Of a stretch of DNA of 64,000 bases, positions 26,912 to 35,442 are shown piece by piece. This DNA is from Myxococcota bacterium. GTDB taxonomy: Bacteria; Myxococcota_A; Polyangia; Polyangiales; Polyangiaceae. The stretch is taken from NCBI GenBank assembly GCA_963169915.1, contig CAUJEM010000108.1, positions 1-64,000 of the forward strand. Direction: 5' to 3'. The stretch's first letter is position 1, and every line of letters begins with the position of its first letter. Under the pieces are notes generated by a model that saw only the letters and a list, made by a program, of their open reading frames with translations, was not told where the DNA came from and ran no database searches. The translations under genes were made by a program, and so were the position numbers.

Positions 26912-27526
26912 ATGAAGGCGCGCGAGCGCAGCGAGGCCTCCGACGAGATGCTGATGATCCGCTATCAGCGCGGCGACACCCAGGCCTTCACCGTCCTTCT
27001 GGGACGTTACGAGACGCCCATCTACGGGTTCGTGATCCGGCACCTGGGCAACGCCAGCCTCGCGGAAGACGTAACACAGGACGTATTTTTGCGCCTGGTC
27101 CAGAACGCGACGGACTTCAAGCACGAGGCCAGGTTCTCCACGTGGCTGTTCACCATCGCTCGCAACCTCTGTGTGGATCAGCTCCGGCGGCTCTCGCACC
27201 GCCGCCACGCCTCGCTCGACCAGCCCAGCGCGGCTCAGCCGGACGCACCACCCCTGCTCGACCGACTCGCCGACCCGCGCTCGGACGTCGAGCGCAGCGT
27301 CGTCGCCGAGCAGCTCGCGCGCCACATCGAGCGGGCCATCGGAGAGCTGCCGGAGGAGCAGCGTGAGGTGTTTCTCTTGCGAGAGCTCGGGGACCTCCCG
27401 TTCAAGGACATCGCGGAGATGACCCAGGTGGGAGAGAACACGGTCAAGAGCCGCATGCGCTACGCGCTCGAGCGGCTCCAAGAAAAGCTCCGTGACTACT
27501 CGGAGTACTCGAGGGCCCTGAAGTGA
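26912..27526 (+). CDS. ECF (RpoE-like) RNA polymerase sigma factor
   Basis: A protein of 204 residues from ATG 26912 (a GTG at 26870 is possible). Region 2 is at about 15-85 (YETPIYGFVIRHLGN, AEDVTQDVFLRLVQ, FSTWLFTIARNLCVDQLRR). Region 4 is at 130-195 (LPEEQREVFLLRELGDLPF, NTVKSRMRYALERLQEKL). No region 1.1 or 3 is present, as usual for group 4 factors. A zinc-finger anti-sigma-like gene follows after 19 bases, so this is a typical regulated pair. Because it diverges from the glt-like operon, that operon is a candidate target. Confidence 0.93.
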   Translation: MKARERSEASDEMLMIRYQRGDTQAFTVLLGRYETPIYGFVIRHLGNASLAEDVTQDVFLRLVQNATDFKHEARFSTWLFTIARNLCVDQLRRLSHRRHASLDQPSAAQPDAPPLLDRLADPRSDVERSVVAEQLARHIERAIGELPEEQREVFLLRELGDLPFKDIAEMTQVGENTVKSRMRYALERLQEKLRDYSEYSRALK

Positions 27527-27545
27527 CAGGATCGAGGAGCTAGCC

Positions 27546-28559
27546 GTGGACTGCGAGAAGCTCGAGCGCGTGCTCATGGATCTGCTCTACGACGAGCTGG
27601 ACGAGCTGACGGGCGCGGCGGCGCGCCGCCACCTCGAGCACTGCCAGCGCTGCAGCGCCATTCATGCTGGGCTCCGCGCGACACGCCAGGCGGTCACCCT
27701 CACGCCGCTGGCGCCGCCGCCCGAGCTGCACACGAAGATCCTCGCCGCCGAGCGGCGCGCCCGCGAAGCGCTCCCCTTGCGACGCCGCCTCGGCCGCGGC
27801 GTCTCCATCGTGGCCAACTACGCCATGCGCCCGCAGCTCGCGATGGCCGCGCTGCTCCTGCTCATGGTCGGCTCGGGGCTCGTCTTCTTGCGTGGGCGCC
27901 CCTCCACGCCAGAGGTCGTCGCGCTGAAGGAGGCGCCGCTCTCACTCGAAGAGGAGCGGCCCCAGGCTGCCGAGGTGGCACCCTCGCCGGTCGAGCGAGC
28001 GGCCGCGCCGAGCGTGGAGCAGCGCGCCGACCACGCCGGCCCCTACGACGCCGCCATGGAAGCATTTCGCGCCGGACGCTACGCCGAGGCCCGGCAAGGC
28101 TTCGCCGCCATCGCCGCCGAGGGTGGCGCGGACGCCGCCTCCGCCGCGCTCCTCGAGGCGCAGGCCGCGCGCAGCGGGGAGGGCTGCCTCGTCGCCGCGG
28201 CGCGCTTCGAGGCCGTCAGCGAGCGCTACGCGGGCACCAGCGTGGCCAAGGAGGCCGCTTGGCAGGCGGCCTCCTGCTACCGCTCGCTGGGCAAGGTCGC
28301 CGAGGCGCGACGCAATTACGACGCGCTCGTGGGCGTCGCCGGCTACACGGAGCGCGCCCAGCAGGCCCTCGACGAGCTCGGCGCCCCCGACGCCGTCGCC
28401 GCTCGTCGCCCAGCCGCAGCTCCGAAGGCTGCGCCTGCCCCGGTGGCGAAGCCCAGCAAGCCCACCAGCGCCGCCGAGGCTCCCAAGGCGTCCGGCGCGC
28501 GCGGCGTCCCCCCCAGCGCGCGCCCGACCACCACCGCGGCGGCCCAGCCGAGGCCCTGA
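27546..28559 (+). CDS. Zinc-finger anti-sigma-like protein with periplasmic TPR domain
   Basis: A protein of 337 residues, GTG start with GAGGAG upstream. Residues 1-50 form a ZAS/zf-HC2 anti-sigma domain with Cys3 and HLEHCQRC (H-x3-C-x2-C). One transmembrane helix lies at about 98-118 (MAALLLLMVGSGLVFL). The outer part contains two or three TPR-like repeats (DAAMEAFRAGRYAEARQGF, AAWQAASCYRSLGKVAEARR), then a Lys/Pro/Ala tail. It probably sequesters the adjacent sigma factor at the membrane and senses a periplasmic protein or cell-envelope state through the TPR part; the sensing role is inferred. Confidence 0.85.
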   Translation: MDCEKLERVLMDLLYDELDELTGAAARRHLEHCQRCSAIHAGLRATRQAVTLTPLAPPPELHTKILAAERRAREALPLRRRLGRGVSIVANYAMRPQLAMAALLLLMVGSGLVFLRGRPSTPEVVALKEAPLSLEEERPQAAEVAPSPVERAAAPSVEQRADHAGPYDAAMEAFRAGRYAEARQGFAAIAAEGGADAASAALLEAQAARSGEGCLVAAARFEAVSERYAGTSVAKEAAWQAASCYRSLGKVAEARRNYDALVGVAGYTERAQQALDELGAPDAVAARRPAAAPKAAPAPVAKPSKPTSAAEAPKASGARGVPPSARPTTTAAAQPRP

Positions 28560-28594
28560 GCGGCACCACCGCGCGCCGCCGGAGGCCTTGCCCC

Positions 28595-28981
28595 TCAGTT
28601 GTCCGAGTGGACGTAGGCGAGCGTCTTGATGACCCGCACGAGCCGCTGGCGATCTTCGGGCGTGAGCGGCTCGAAGCGGATCCCCATCCCCGGGTTGACG
28701 TTCTCTGCGAAGGGCCGCAGCGGGTTGGTCCACTGCACCACGCCGCTCAAGCGAAACGCCTCTCCCGAGCTGGGGGGCTCGAAGCTCAGCACGACCAGCG
28801 TCCCGATGGCGAGCGGCTGGGTGGTGCGCACGAAGATGCCCAGCTCGGTGACGTTGGTGATGGCGGCGTAGAGGAAGGTGTCCGCCGCCGTGCAGTCCAC
28901 CGCCCAGCTGACGGGCACGCGGACGGACCCTCTCCGCTCCCTGGCGCTGCGTCCGCTGGAGTCCGGAGGATCTTCCGCCAC
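28595..28981 (-). CDS. PilZ-domain protein
   Basis: A 128-residue single-domain PilZ protein like those abundant in myxobacteria. Putative c-di-GMP binding elements are RGSVRVP (R-x3-R, about 17-23) and NVTELGIF (corresponding to D/N-x-S/T-x2-G). The beta-barrel continues with LSGVVQWTNP and GMGIRF. It lies 46 bases behind the stop of the large GT-C glycosyltransferase and is probably co-transcribed. A role in c-di-GMP control of envelope glycan or motility functions is plausible. Confidence 0.87.
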   Translation of the reverse strand: MAEDPPDSSGRSARERRGSVRVPVSWAVDCTAADTFLYAAITNVTELGIFVRTTQPLAIGTLVVLSFEPPSSGEAFRLSGVVQWTNPLRPFAENVNPGMGIRFEPLTPEDRQRLVRVIKTLAYVHSDN

Positions 28982-29027
28982 GCCCTCGCCCTAACCCCGA
29001 ACGCTGGCGCTGTCACGCGCCCCAGCG

Positions 29028-31553
29028 TCACCGCACCTGCAGGCGCCCGCCCTCCAGGCGGTCTTCGTGCTGCGCGCCCCGCGTCACCGGCAGCCGCTTG
29101 TTGCCGATGAACAGCCCGAAGTACACGCTGTACTGCCCCGCGCCGAAGTTCGGCTCCAGCACGAAGCGGTGTACGTCCTGGATGTAATCGCCGACGCGCC
29201 AGAGGTGTAAGGGGTAGCGATCGTCCAAGGTCTTGTGGTCGCCGTTGTGCCGGCGGGAGTAGCCATCGATGTGGATGAAGGTCTCCCAGTTGCCGCTGAT
29301 GGGCGCCTTGACGTGATAGTAGATCCTGAAATCATACGGCTTGCCCGGGAGCACGCTGGTGACCGGCTCACCGTCGGGCGCGGTGACCGCCCAGCCCAGG
29401 CAGTCGAGCTGCGTCCCAAAGGCTCCGTCGAGCGGGTGTTGGGGCTGCGGCGCCGCGCTCAGCACCCAGGCGTCCAGGAAATTGTCGCTCCGCTCGCCAG
29501 GGCGCAGCTCGTTCGAGGCGAGCAGGATCTCACTGGAGCGCGCGTCGAGGATGGGCAAGTTGCTCGGCGGCTGCCGGGAGGCGCGGTAGCTCGAGTTGAG
29601 CTGCGGCAGCTCCTTCGCGCGCAGGACGAGCCAGCGCCGGCCCTCCGCAGCGCGCAGCCAGTCGAAGGCCTCCGTGGTCGTCGCGAAGCTCTGGACGTCC
29701 TTGCCGGCGTAGTAACGAACCGCGCTCTCCCCGACGCCCAGGATGGCGAGCGGCTCGCCGGCCGCGGCGTGCCGACGGTAGGCGTCGAACACCTCCTTCG
29801 GCGAGATCTGCGACGCGAGCGCGGGGTACTGCGCCACGCTGAGCGCCACCCCGAAGAGCGCCACCGGCGCGAGCGCGAGCTCCGCGCGCCACGGGCGACG
29901 CGCGGCCACGGCGCGCAGCGCGTCGCGCGCCAGCCACGCCGCCCACGGCGCGGCGCAGGCCGCCGGGAGCATCAGCCAGGCCCAGCCGAGCGGCCCCTGC
30001 TGCAGGGTCGCCACCTGGCGCAGCAGCGGCAGGACGGAGCCCTCACCGGGGCGCTGCGCCAGCCAGGCTGCCGGCGCCCACCCCACGAGGCGCGCCGCGA
30101 CGAGCACCAGCTCCGCCGAGCACAGCATGAAAAACAGCGAGCCTTCACGCACCCCACGCAGCCAGCGCCACCACCCCACGTAGTCGGCCCGCTGGAAGCG
30201 CGGCAGCTCCCCCCCGACCGGCTCACGCTCGAGGAAGGCCGCGCCGAAGGCCGTGAAGCCGACGGCGCTGCCCACCACCAACCAGCGCAGCGAGCGCTGC
30301 TTGAAGCTCTCTGGGAAGGTCGCGCCCTCCACGGCGAAGGCGCTGAGCGTCTTGTCCGGAAACTCTTTGAAGTCGAACAGCATCAGCGCCGCCACCGCGA
30401 GCGTGCCCAAGACGAGCGCGGGGGACCCCGGCGCGCCACGGCGAAAATCCGCCAGCGTGAGCGCGACCGCGACCGCGAGCAGCGGCGTCGCGGAGAAGGC
30501 GATCTGCCCGACCGCGGGCGCGAGCAGGCCCTGCGCGAGCAACCCCAAGCTGGGGACGACGAGGGCCAGCAGGCGCAGCGGGAGTTGGCGCGCCGCCACC
30601 TCATCGGTGAGCCCAAAGGGCGGCGCGAGCAGTCTCCCGAGCATCAGCGGCAGCAGCGCGCTCCAAGGGAAGAGCGCGTGCCCGAGCTGCTGCGCCACGA
30701 CGTCGAAGGTCGGCAGCTTGCCCCCCACGCGCACCACGGCCCCCACCGCGGGCTGGTACGTCTCCGGATCCGCGAGGCCACGCCCGAGCGCGATCATCCC
30801 CACTGCGACGGCGACCGCCCCGGCGCCCAGGGCACCCGCCCCGAGCCACGCGCGGGCGCGCGACGGCGGGCCCCCCCTCCCTCGGAGGAGCAGCCAGCTC
30901 GCGCCGACGCCGAGCAGCGGCACCGCGACGCCCAGCAGGGCGCCCCGGCAGTGATAGCCCGCCCAGAGCCCGAGTAGCCCGACGCCCAGCGCCGCGACGC
31001 GCCCCGTGGTCGGCAGCCGCGCGTCGAAGACGGCGACGCCGAGCCCCGCGACGGCCACCGCGAGCGTCGCCGCGGTCACGCCGTCGCCCAGCATGGTGCG
31101 CGCCTGCACGAAATAGAGCGGGAACGTAGCCAGCACGACGGCCGTGACGTAGGCCGACCAGCGATCGGCGAGGCGCGCGACCAGCGCGCCCACGGCGACC
31201 ACCCCGACGACGCCCCAGAGCGCGAGCGGGAGCCGCCCGGCCCACTCGTGGAGCCCCAACCACCGAAAGCCCAGCGCGATGCTGGTGAACGGCAGCTGCC
31301 CCCGGCCAAGCTCCCCGATCGTCGGGACGACCAGCTGCTCTCCGCCGGTGGCCAGCTCCTTGGCGCCCAGCAGGCCCACGGCGATGCGCCGCCCCAGCTC
31401 CGCCGTGGTCAGCTCGTAGGGATCCCAGATGCCGCTGGCTGCGATGGGCCCCACGAGGCTCCCCACGACCAGGGCCGCGACGGCGAGCCGCCACGGCCAG
31501 GAGGGGCCACCCTCCTCCGAGGGTGAGATCGCGGGGGGGGCCGGCTCGGTCAT
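29028..31553 (-). CDS. Large GT39-like glycosyltransferase with C-terminal beta domain
   Basis: The protein has 841 residues. The N-terminal 560 residues hold a dozen or so hydrophobic helices. The first periplasmic loop GIWDPYELTTAELGRRI resembles the catalytic loop of ArnT/PMT-type enzymes (acidic residues D and E), and QLPFTSIALGFRWLGLHEW fits the second motif. A periplasmic part follows, with a beta-sandwich-like end domain (about 700-841; FRIYYHVKAPISGNWETFIHI, GQYSVYFGLFIGNKRL). It likely moves a sugar from polyprenyl phosphate to an envelope acceptor. ATG at 31553 with -10-like TAGGGT nine bases before it. Confidence 0.8.
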   Translation of the reverse strand: MTEPAPPAISPSEEGGPSWPWRLAVAALVVGSLVGPIAASGIWDPYELTTAELGRRIAVGLLGAKELATGGEQLVVPTIGELGRGQLPFTSIALGFRWLGLHEWAGRLPLALWGVVGVVAVGALVARLADRWSAYVTAVVLATFPLYFVQARTMLGDGVTAATLAVAVAGLGVAVFDARLPTTGRVAALGVGLLGLWAGYHCRGALLGVAVPLLGVGASWLLLRGRGGPPSRARAWLGAGALGAGAVAVAVGMIALGRGLADPETYQPAVGAVVRVGGKLPTFDVVAQQLGHALFPWSALLPLMLGRLLAPPFGLTDEVAARQLPLRLLALVVPSLGLLAQGLLAPAVGQIAFSATPLLAVAVALTLADFRRGAPGSPALVLGTLAVAALMLFDFKEFPDKTLSAFAVEGATFPESFKQRSLRWLVVGSAVGFTAFGAAFLEREPVGGELPRFQRADYVGWWRWLRGVREGSLFFMLCSAELVLVAARLVGWAPAAWLAQRPGEGSVLPLLRQVATLQQGPLGWAWLMLPAACAAPWAAWLARDALRAVAARRPWRAELALAPVALFGVALSVAQYPALASQISPKEVFDAYRRHAAAGEPLAILGVGESAVRYYAGKDVQSFATTTEAFDWLRAAEGRRWLVLRAKELPQLNSSYRASRQPPSNLPILDARSSEILLASNELRPGERSDNFLDAWVLSAAPQPQHPLDGAFGTQLDCLGWAVTAPDGEPVTSVLPGKPYDFRIYYHVKAPISGNWETFIHIDGYSRRHNGDHKTLDDRYPLHLWRVGDYIQDVHRFVLEPNFGAGQYSVYFGLFIGNKRLPVTRGAQHEDRLEGGRLQVR

Positions 31554-31562
31554 CGCGTCGGC

Positions 31563-31568
31563 ACCCTA
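31563..31568 (-). promoter_or_regulatory. -10-like element of the GT39/PilZ unit
   Basis: Minus strand GAATTAGGGT places TAGGGT nine bases from the ATG at 31553, the same geometry as at the ACP and lipoprotein genes. No clear -35. Confidence 0.35.
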
Positions 31569-31775
31569 ATTCAGCTCCGCGCGTTCGGGAACCACCGGAG
31601 CCCGGCGCGCACGGCGCCCCGGTCGGGGCGCCGCACCTCGACCCCAGCCTCGGGCGGCCTCCGCGGGCGCCGCCCGCGCGGCCGCCGCCTCGGCGCGCTT
31701 CGGACCGCGCTAGACCGCCCCCCCGCGGCTCAGGCCGCCCGGGCCCCCCGATTCGCCGGAGCGGCGTTGCTGATC

Positions 31776-31781
31776 TATACG
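31776..31781 (+). promoter_or_regulatory. -10-like element of era
   Basis: TGATCTATACGGG contains TATACG eight bases before the ATG of era. This is an AT-rich island in an otherwise extreme GC-rich 236-base spacer (31554-31789) in which nothing else is recognised. Confidence 0.4.
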
Positions 31782-31789
31782 GGCGGCGC

Positions 31790-32791
31790 ATGCGCTCTGG
31801 AACCGTCGCCCTCATCGGCCGCACCAACGTCGGCAAATCGACGTTCCTCAACGCGGCCTTGGGGGAGCCGCTCGCCATCGTGTCGCCCAAGCCACAGACG
31901 ACGCGCGACGCGCTGCTCGGCGTGGTGCATCGCCCGAGCGCGCAGCTCGCCTTCCTCGACACGCCGGGCCTGCACCGACCCAAGACCGAGCTCGGGCGCC
32001 GCATGAACGCCGCGGCGCGCGAGGCGGCGCGCGCCGCGGACGTGCTCCTGCTGGTGACGGACGTCGCGCGGCTCGAGCGCGCCCGGCCGGCGAAGCCGGC
32101 GCCCGGGGCGGCGCGCTCGCCCACCTCGCTCATCGACCCCGAGGATCTGGCGCTGCTCGAGACGCTCCCCTCGGACAAGCCGCTCGTGGTCGCGCTCAAC
32201 AAGGTCGACCTCGTCCGCGACAAGCGTCGGCTCTTGCCGCTGCTCGAGCAGCTCGCGGCGGTGAGGCCCTCCGCCGCGCTCGTCCCCGTCAGCTTCTTGG
32301 AGCCCGCCTCCGTGGAGCGCGTCCTCGCCGTGCTCACCGAGTGGCTGCCCGAGGCCCCCGCGGCGTTCGACGAGGACACCCTCACGGACCGGCCGACCTC
32401 CTTCTTCGTCCGGGAGTACATCCGCGAGCAGGTGTTGCTCGGCGCCCAGCGGGAGGTGCCCCACGCGGTCGCCGTCAGCCTCGACCGCTTCGAGCAGGGC
32501 GCTCGCCTCACGCGCATCAGCGCCACGCTCCACGTGGAGAAGGTCGGGCAGCGCAAGATCCTGGTGGGGACGGGCGGCGAGCGCATCAAGCACATCGGGA
32601 CCGCAGCGCGCGCGCGCATCGAGGCCCTGCTGGGGCACCAGGTGCACCTCGAGCTGTTCGTGCGCGTGACGCCGGAGTGGCGCGAGCTCCCGCGTCAGCT
32701 CGCCGAGCTCGGCTACTCCGAGGCTGGGCCGAGTCGAGCGACCACGGAGCCGGAGGCCATCCTCGCTCCGCAGGAGCAGGAGCCAGAATGA
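31790..32791 (+). CDS. era: GTPase Era
   Basis: The protein has 333 residues. The G domain has G1 GRTNVGKST, G2 around PQTTRD, G3 DTPG and G4 NKVD (in ALNKVDLV). The C-terminal KH domain is at about 225-310 (KILVGTGGERIKHIGTAARARIE). Era binds the 3' end of 16S rRNA and helps assemble the 30S subunit. The ATG at 31790 is chosen because G1 then begins about 10 residues in; a longer frame from 31523 is low-complexity and unlikely. Era overlaps Der by ATGA. A short insertion in the G domain (ARPAKPAPGAARSP, about 101-114) is unusual. Confidence 0.95.
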   Translation: MRSGTVALIGRTNVGKSTFLNAALGEPLAIVSPKPQTTRDALLGVVHRPSAQLAFLDTPGLHRPKTELGRRMNAAAREAARAADVLLLVTDVARLERARPAKPAPGAARSPTSLIDPEDLALLETLPSDKPLVVALNKVDLVRDKRRLLPLLEQLAAVRPSAALVPVSFLEPASVERVLAVLTEWLPEAPAAFDEDTLTDRPTSFFVREYIREQVLLGAQREVPHAVAVSLDRFEQGARLTRISATLHVEKVGQRKILVGTGGERIKHIGTAARARIEALLGHQVHLELFVRVTPEWRELPRQLAELGYSEAGPSRATTEPEAILAPQEQEPE

Positions 32792-34128
32792 GCCTCCCCA
32801 TCGTCGCCATCGTCGGGCGCCCGAACGTCGGCAAGAGCACGCTGTTCAACCGCTTGGTGGGGCAGCCGCTCGCCATCGTCCACGACGCCCCAGGCGTGAC
32901 GCGTGATCGCCACTACGCCGACGCGGACCTCCACGGGCGCGAGATCTCGCTCGTGGACACGGGCGGCTTCGATCCCACCACGGACGATCCGATGGGGCAA
33001 GGCATCGCGCGTCAGGTGCGCGCCGCCATCGCGGAGGCCGACGTGCTGCTCTGCGTCTTGGACGCCAGCCTGCCGCCCACGGGGCCCGATCGGGACGCGC
33101 TGCAGCTCTTGCGCAAGAGCGGCAAGCCCGTCATCGTCGCCGGCAACAAGGTCGACGGGCTGCGCGCGGAGCTCGCGAGCGCCGAGCTCTATCGCCTCGG
33201 CGTCGACCAGCTCTACCCCATCTCCGCGCTGCACGGGCGCGGCACCGCCGAGCTCGCGGCCGCCATCGTCGCCGCCCTGCCGCCCCCCAGCGCTGCGCCG
33301 CCTCCGGAGCCGCTCGCGGAGGACGTCGCGCGGGTCACCTTGCTCGGCCGCCCGAACGCCGGCAAGTCGTCCTTGTTCAACCGCTTGGCGGGTGAAGAAC
33401 GCGCGCTCGTCGACCACCGGCCCGGCACGACGCGCGACACGGTCGACAGCCCCGTGCACTTCGCCGGACGGGACTTCCTGGTGGTGGACACCGCGGGGAT
33501 CCGCCGCCGCGCGCGGATCGACGAGGACGTGGAGGCCATCAGCGTCATGCGCGCGCTGCGCTCGGTCGGGCGCGCGGACGTCGTGCTGGTGATGGTGGAC
33601 GCGCACGAGGGGCTCGCCGAGCAAGATCAACGCCTGCTCGGCCTGGCCGCCGAGCGCGGCCGCGCCATCGTCGTCGGCCTCAACAAGTTCGATCTGCTGG
33701 GCGCCGCCGAGCGGCGGCGCGCCGAGCAGGAGGCGCGCCGCGCGCTCGGCTTCGCGCCTTGGGCGCCCCTCCACGGCCTCTCCGCCAAGACCGGCGCCGG
33801 GGTGGGGCCGCTCATGAAGGCGGTGTGGGAGGCGTCCCGTGCCTACCGCCAGCGCATCGGCACCGCGGAGCTGAACCGCTTCTTCGAGGAGGTCCTGGAG
33901 CGTCGGCCGCCGCCGACGCACCAGGGACGCGCGCCGCGCCTCTACTACATCACGCAGGTCAGCCAGGCGCCCCCCGTGTTCGCGGTGATGTGCAGCCACC
34001 CGGACGCGCTGAAGGAGAGCTACAAGCGCTTCGTGGGCAACCAGCTCCGAGAGCGCTTCGGGTTCACCTCCGTGCCGCTCTTGCTACGCTTCCGCGACAA
34101 GCGCCGCAAACGTCACGAGCTAGCTTGA
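32788..34128 (+). CDS. der: GTPase Der (EngA)
   Basis: A 446-residue protein with two tandem G domains: GRPNVGKST at the N-terminus with DTGG and NKVD, and GRPNAGKSS at about 180 with DTAG and NKFD. A C-terminal KH-like domain follows (TQVSQAPPVFAVMCSHPDAL, KRFVGNQLRERFGF). Der acts in late 50S ribosome assembly. Translationally coupled to era. Its last nine bases overlap the 3' end of the convergent ArsA-like gene. Confidence 0.96.
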   Translation: MSLPIVAIVGRPNVGKSTLFNRLVGQPLAIVHDAPGVTRDRHYADADLHGREISLVDTGGFDPTTDDPMGQGIARQVRAAIAEADVLLCVLDASLPPTGPDRDALQLLRKSGKPVIVAGNKVDGLRAELASAELYRLGVDQLYPISALHGRGTAELAAAIVAALPPPSAAPPPEPLAEDVARVTLLGRPNAGKSSLFNRLAGEERALVDHRPGTTRDTVDSPVHFAGRDFLVVDTAGIRRRARIDEDVEAISVMRALRSVGRADVVLVMVDAHEGLAEQDQRLLGLAAERGRAIVVGLNKFDLLGAAERRRAEQEARRALGFAPWAPLHGLSAKTGAGVGPLMKAVWEASRAYRQRIGTAELNRFFEEVLERRPPPTHQGRAPRLYYITQVSQAPPVFAVMCSHPDALKESYKRFVGNQLRERFGFTSVPLLLRFRDKRRKRHELA

Positions 34129-35283
34129 GGCCGCCGCGCGCGCCGCCCCCGGGGCGACCAAGCGCGCGGCGATCCCCGCGAGCGCCTGCAGGTCGTGGAC
34201 ATCCGCGGCGAGCGCGGGGATGAGCGTGCGCGGCAGCCGGCCGAGCGGCGGTCCCAGCTCCGCGAGCCGCTGCTCGTCCCGTCCCGCCAGGACGAGCTCC
34301 TCCTCGAGCGCCTGCTGCAGGCGAGGCGCGGCCTCAGGCCCGAGCTGCAGCCCGGCGCGGGAGAGCTCCTGCTCGATCTCCGGCAGGCTCGGCCGTGCCG
34401 CGGGTCGCTGGTGGACACGGTTGACGACGCAAGCGTCCGGGCGCATCCCCTGCTCCTCGAGCCGCTGCGCAAAAAACTGCACCTCCCGCAGCGCCGAGGG
34501 CTCCGGGGAGGTCACCAAGACATACCCGAAGTCCGGGCTACGGAACGCGGCGGCCACCGCCGTGGCGCGCTCCTTGAAGCCCCCGAACAGATCGTCGAGC
34601 TCCGTGATGAATTGAGCGAGCTGCTCCAGGAAGCCGCCCCCCGTGAGCTTGCCGATCCCTCGCAGGATGACCGACACGCTCTTCGTCACCAGGTTGAAGC
34701 TGAGCTTGCCCGTGGACTGGAAGGCCTGGATGAACCAGCGCATGGCGCCGCTGTCGAGCGCGGCCACCATCCGCGACGGGGCGTCGAGGAAATCCAGGGC
34801 GTTGCTCGTCGGTGGGGTGTCGAGCACCACCAGGTCGTACGCCCCCTCCGCGAGCACCCCGAGCAGCTTCTCCATCGCCATGTACTCCTGCGTCCCAGCG
34901 AGGCTGGTCGAGACGTACTGGTAGAGGCGGTTGTTCAGGATGCGGTCACGCGCGGCCGGTGATGAGGCGTAGCGCTGCACCAGCTCGTCGAAGGTCCGCT
35001 TGGTGTCGAGCATCATCACCGTGAGCCGTCCGCTGACCTCCAGGCCCGCCGCGCGCAGCAGCGCGGGCGCGACGTCGACCTGCTCGTGCGTCATCTGCTC
35101 GAGCCCCAGGCTGTTGGCGAGGCGCTTGGCCGGGTCGATGGTCATGCACAGCACCCGTGCCCCCCGCTGCGCCGCCGCCAACGCGAGCGAGGCGGCCACG
35201 GTGGTCTTGCCGACGCCGCCGCAACCGACGCACAGCACGACGCGGCGGGTTTCCAAGAGGTGAGCCAGCGTAGAGTCCGACAT
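34120..35283 (-). CDS. ArsA/Get3-like ATPase
   Basis: A 387-residue P-loop ATPase of the ArsA/TRC40 class. The deviant Walker A is GCGGVGKTT (about 20-28), switch I-like DPAKRLANSLG follows, and switch II is LDTPPTSNALDFLDAP. It is a single-domain ATPase and shows no obvious arsenite cysteine motif or CxxC zinc motif. Bacterial members are of unclear role; tail-anchored protein handling or partner gating have been proposed for relatives. It is divergent from the CpsB-type phosphatase gene and convergent with der. Confidence 0.85.
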   Translation of the reverse strand: MSDSTLAHLLETRRVVLCVGCGGVGKTTVAASLALAAAQRGARVLCMTIDPAKRLANSLGLEQMTHEQVDVAPALLRAAGLEVSGRLTVMMLDTKRTFDELVQRYASSPAARDRILNNRLYQYVSTSLAGTQEYMAMEKLLGVLAEGAYDLVVLDTPPTSNALDFLDAPSRMVAALDSGAMRWFIQAFQSTGKLSFNLVTKSVSVILRGIGKLTGGGFLEQLAQFITELDDLFGGFKERATAVAAAFRSPDFGYVLVTSPEPSALREVQFFAQRLEEQGMRPDACVVNRVHQRPAARPSLPEIEQELSRAGLQLGPEAAPRLQQALEEELVLAGRDEQRLAELGPPLGRLPRTLIPALAADVHDLQALAGIAARLVAPGAARAAASS

Positions 35284-35348
35284 CCGAGCCTGGCCAGTAG
35301 GCCAGCTTGCCCGCCTTGGCTACGCCCACTGTGACTATTTCGGGCCCC

Positions 35349-35369
35349 GTGAGCACTTTTTTCGCTCAC
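35349..35369. repeat. Short inverted repeat in divergent promoter region
   Basis: GTGAGC, nine bases (ACTTTTTTC), GCTCAC. It lies between the ArsA-like gene and the CpsB-type phosphatase. The T-rich centre makes it a candidate operator or curved site; a terminator is unlikely because both genes start from this region. Confidence 0.4.
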
Positions 35370-35430
35370 CGCGGCGGGGGAGGCCGCGCCGCGCGCCGGC
35401 GCGCTCGGCCGAAGAGGCCCCGTTCGATGC

Positions 35431-35436
35431 TAAGAC
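35431..35436 (+). promoter_or_regulatory. -10-like element of the cpsB-type gene
   Basis: GATGCTAAGACT contains TAAGAC six bases before the GTG at 35443, so the message would be leaderless. Confidence 0.35.
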
Positions 35437-35442
35437 TGGCCG

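Noticed and set aside
31523-31789. N-terminal extension of Era
   Set aside because: The extension is Arg/Pro-rich and would push the G1 motif about 100 residues inward; ATG 31790 with TATACG before it is better.
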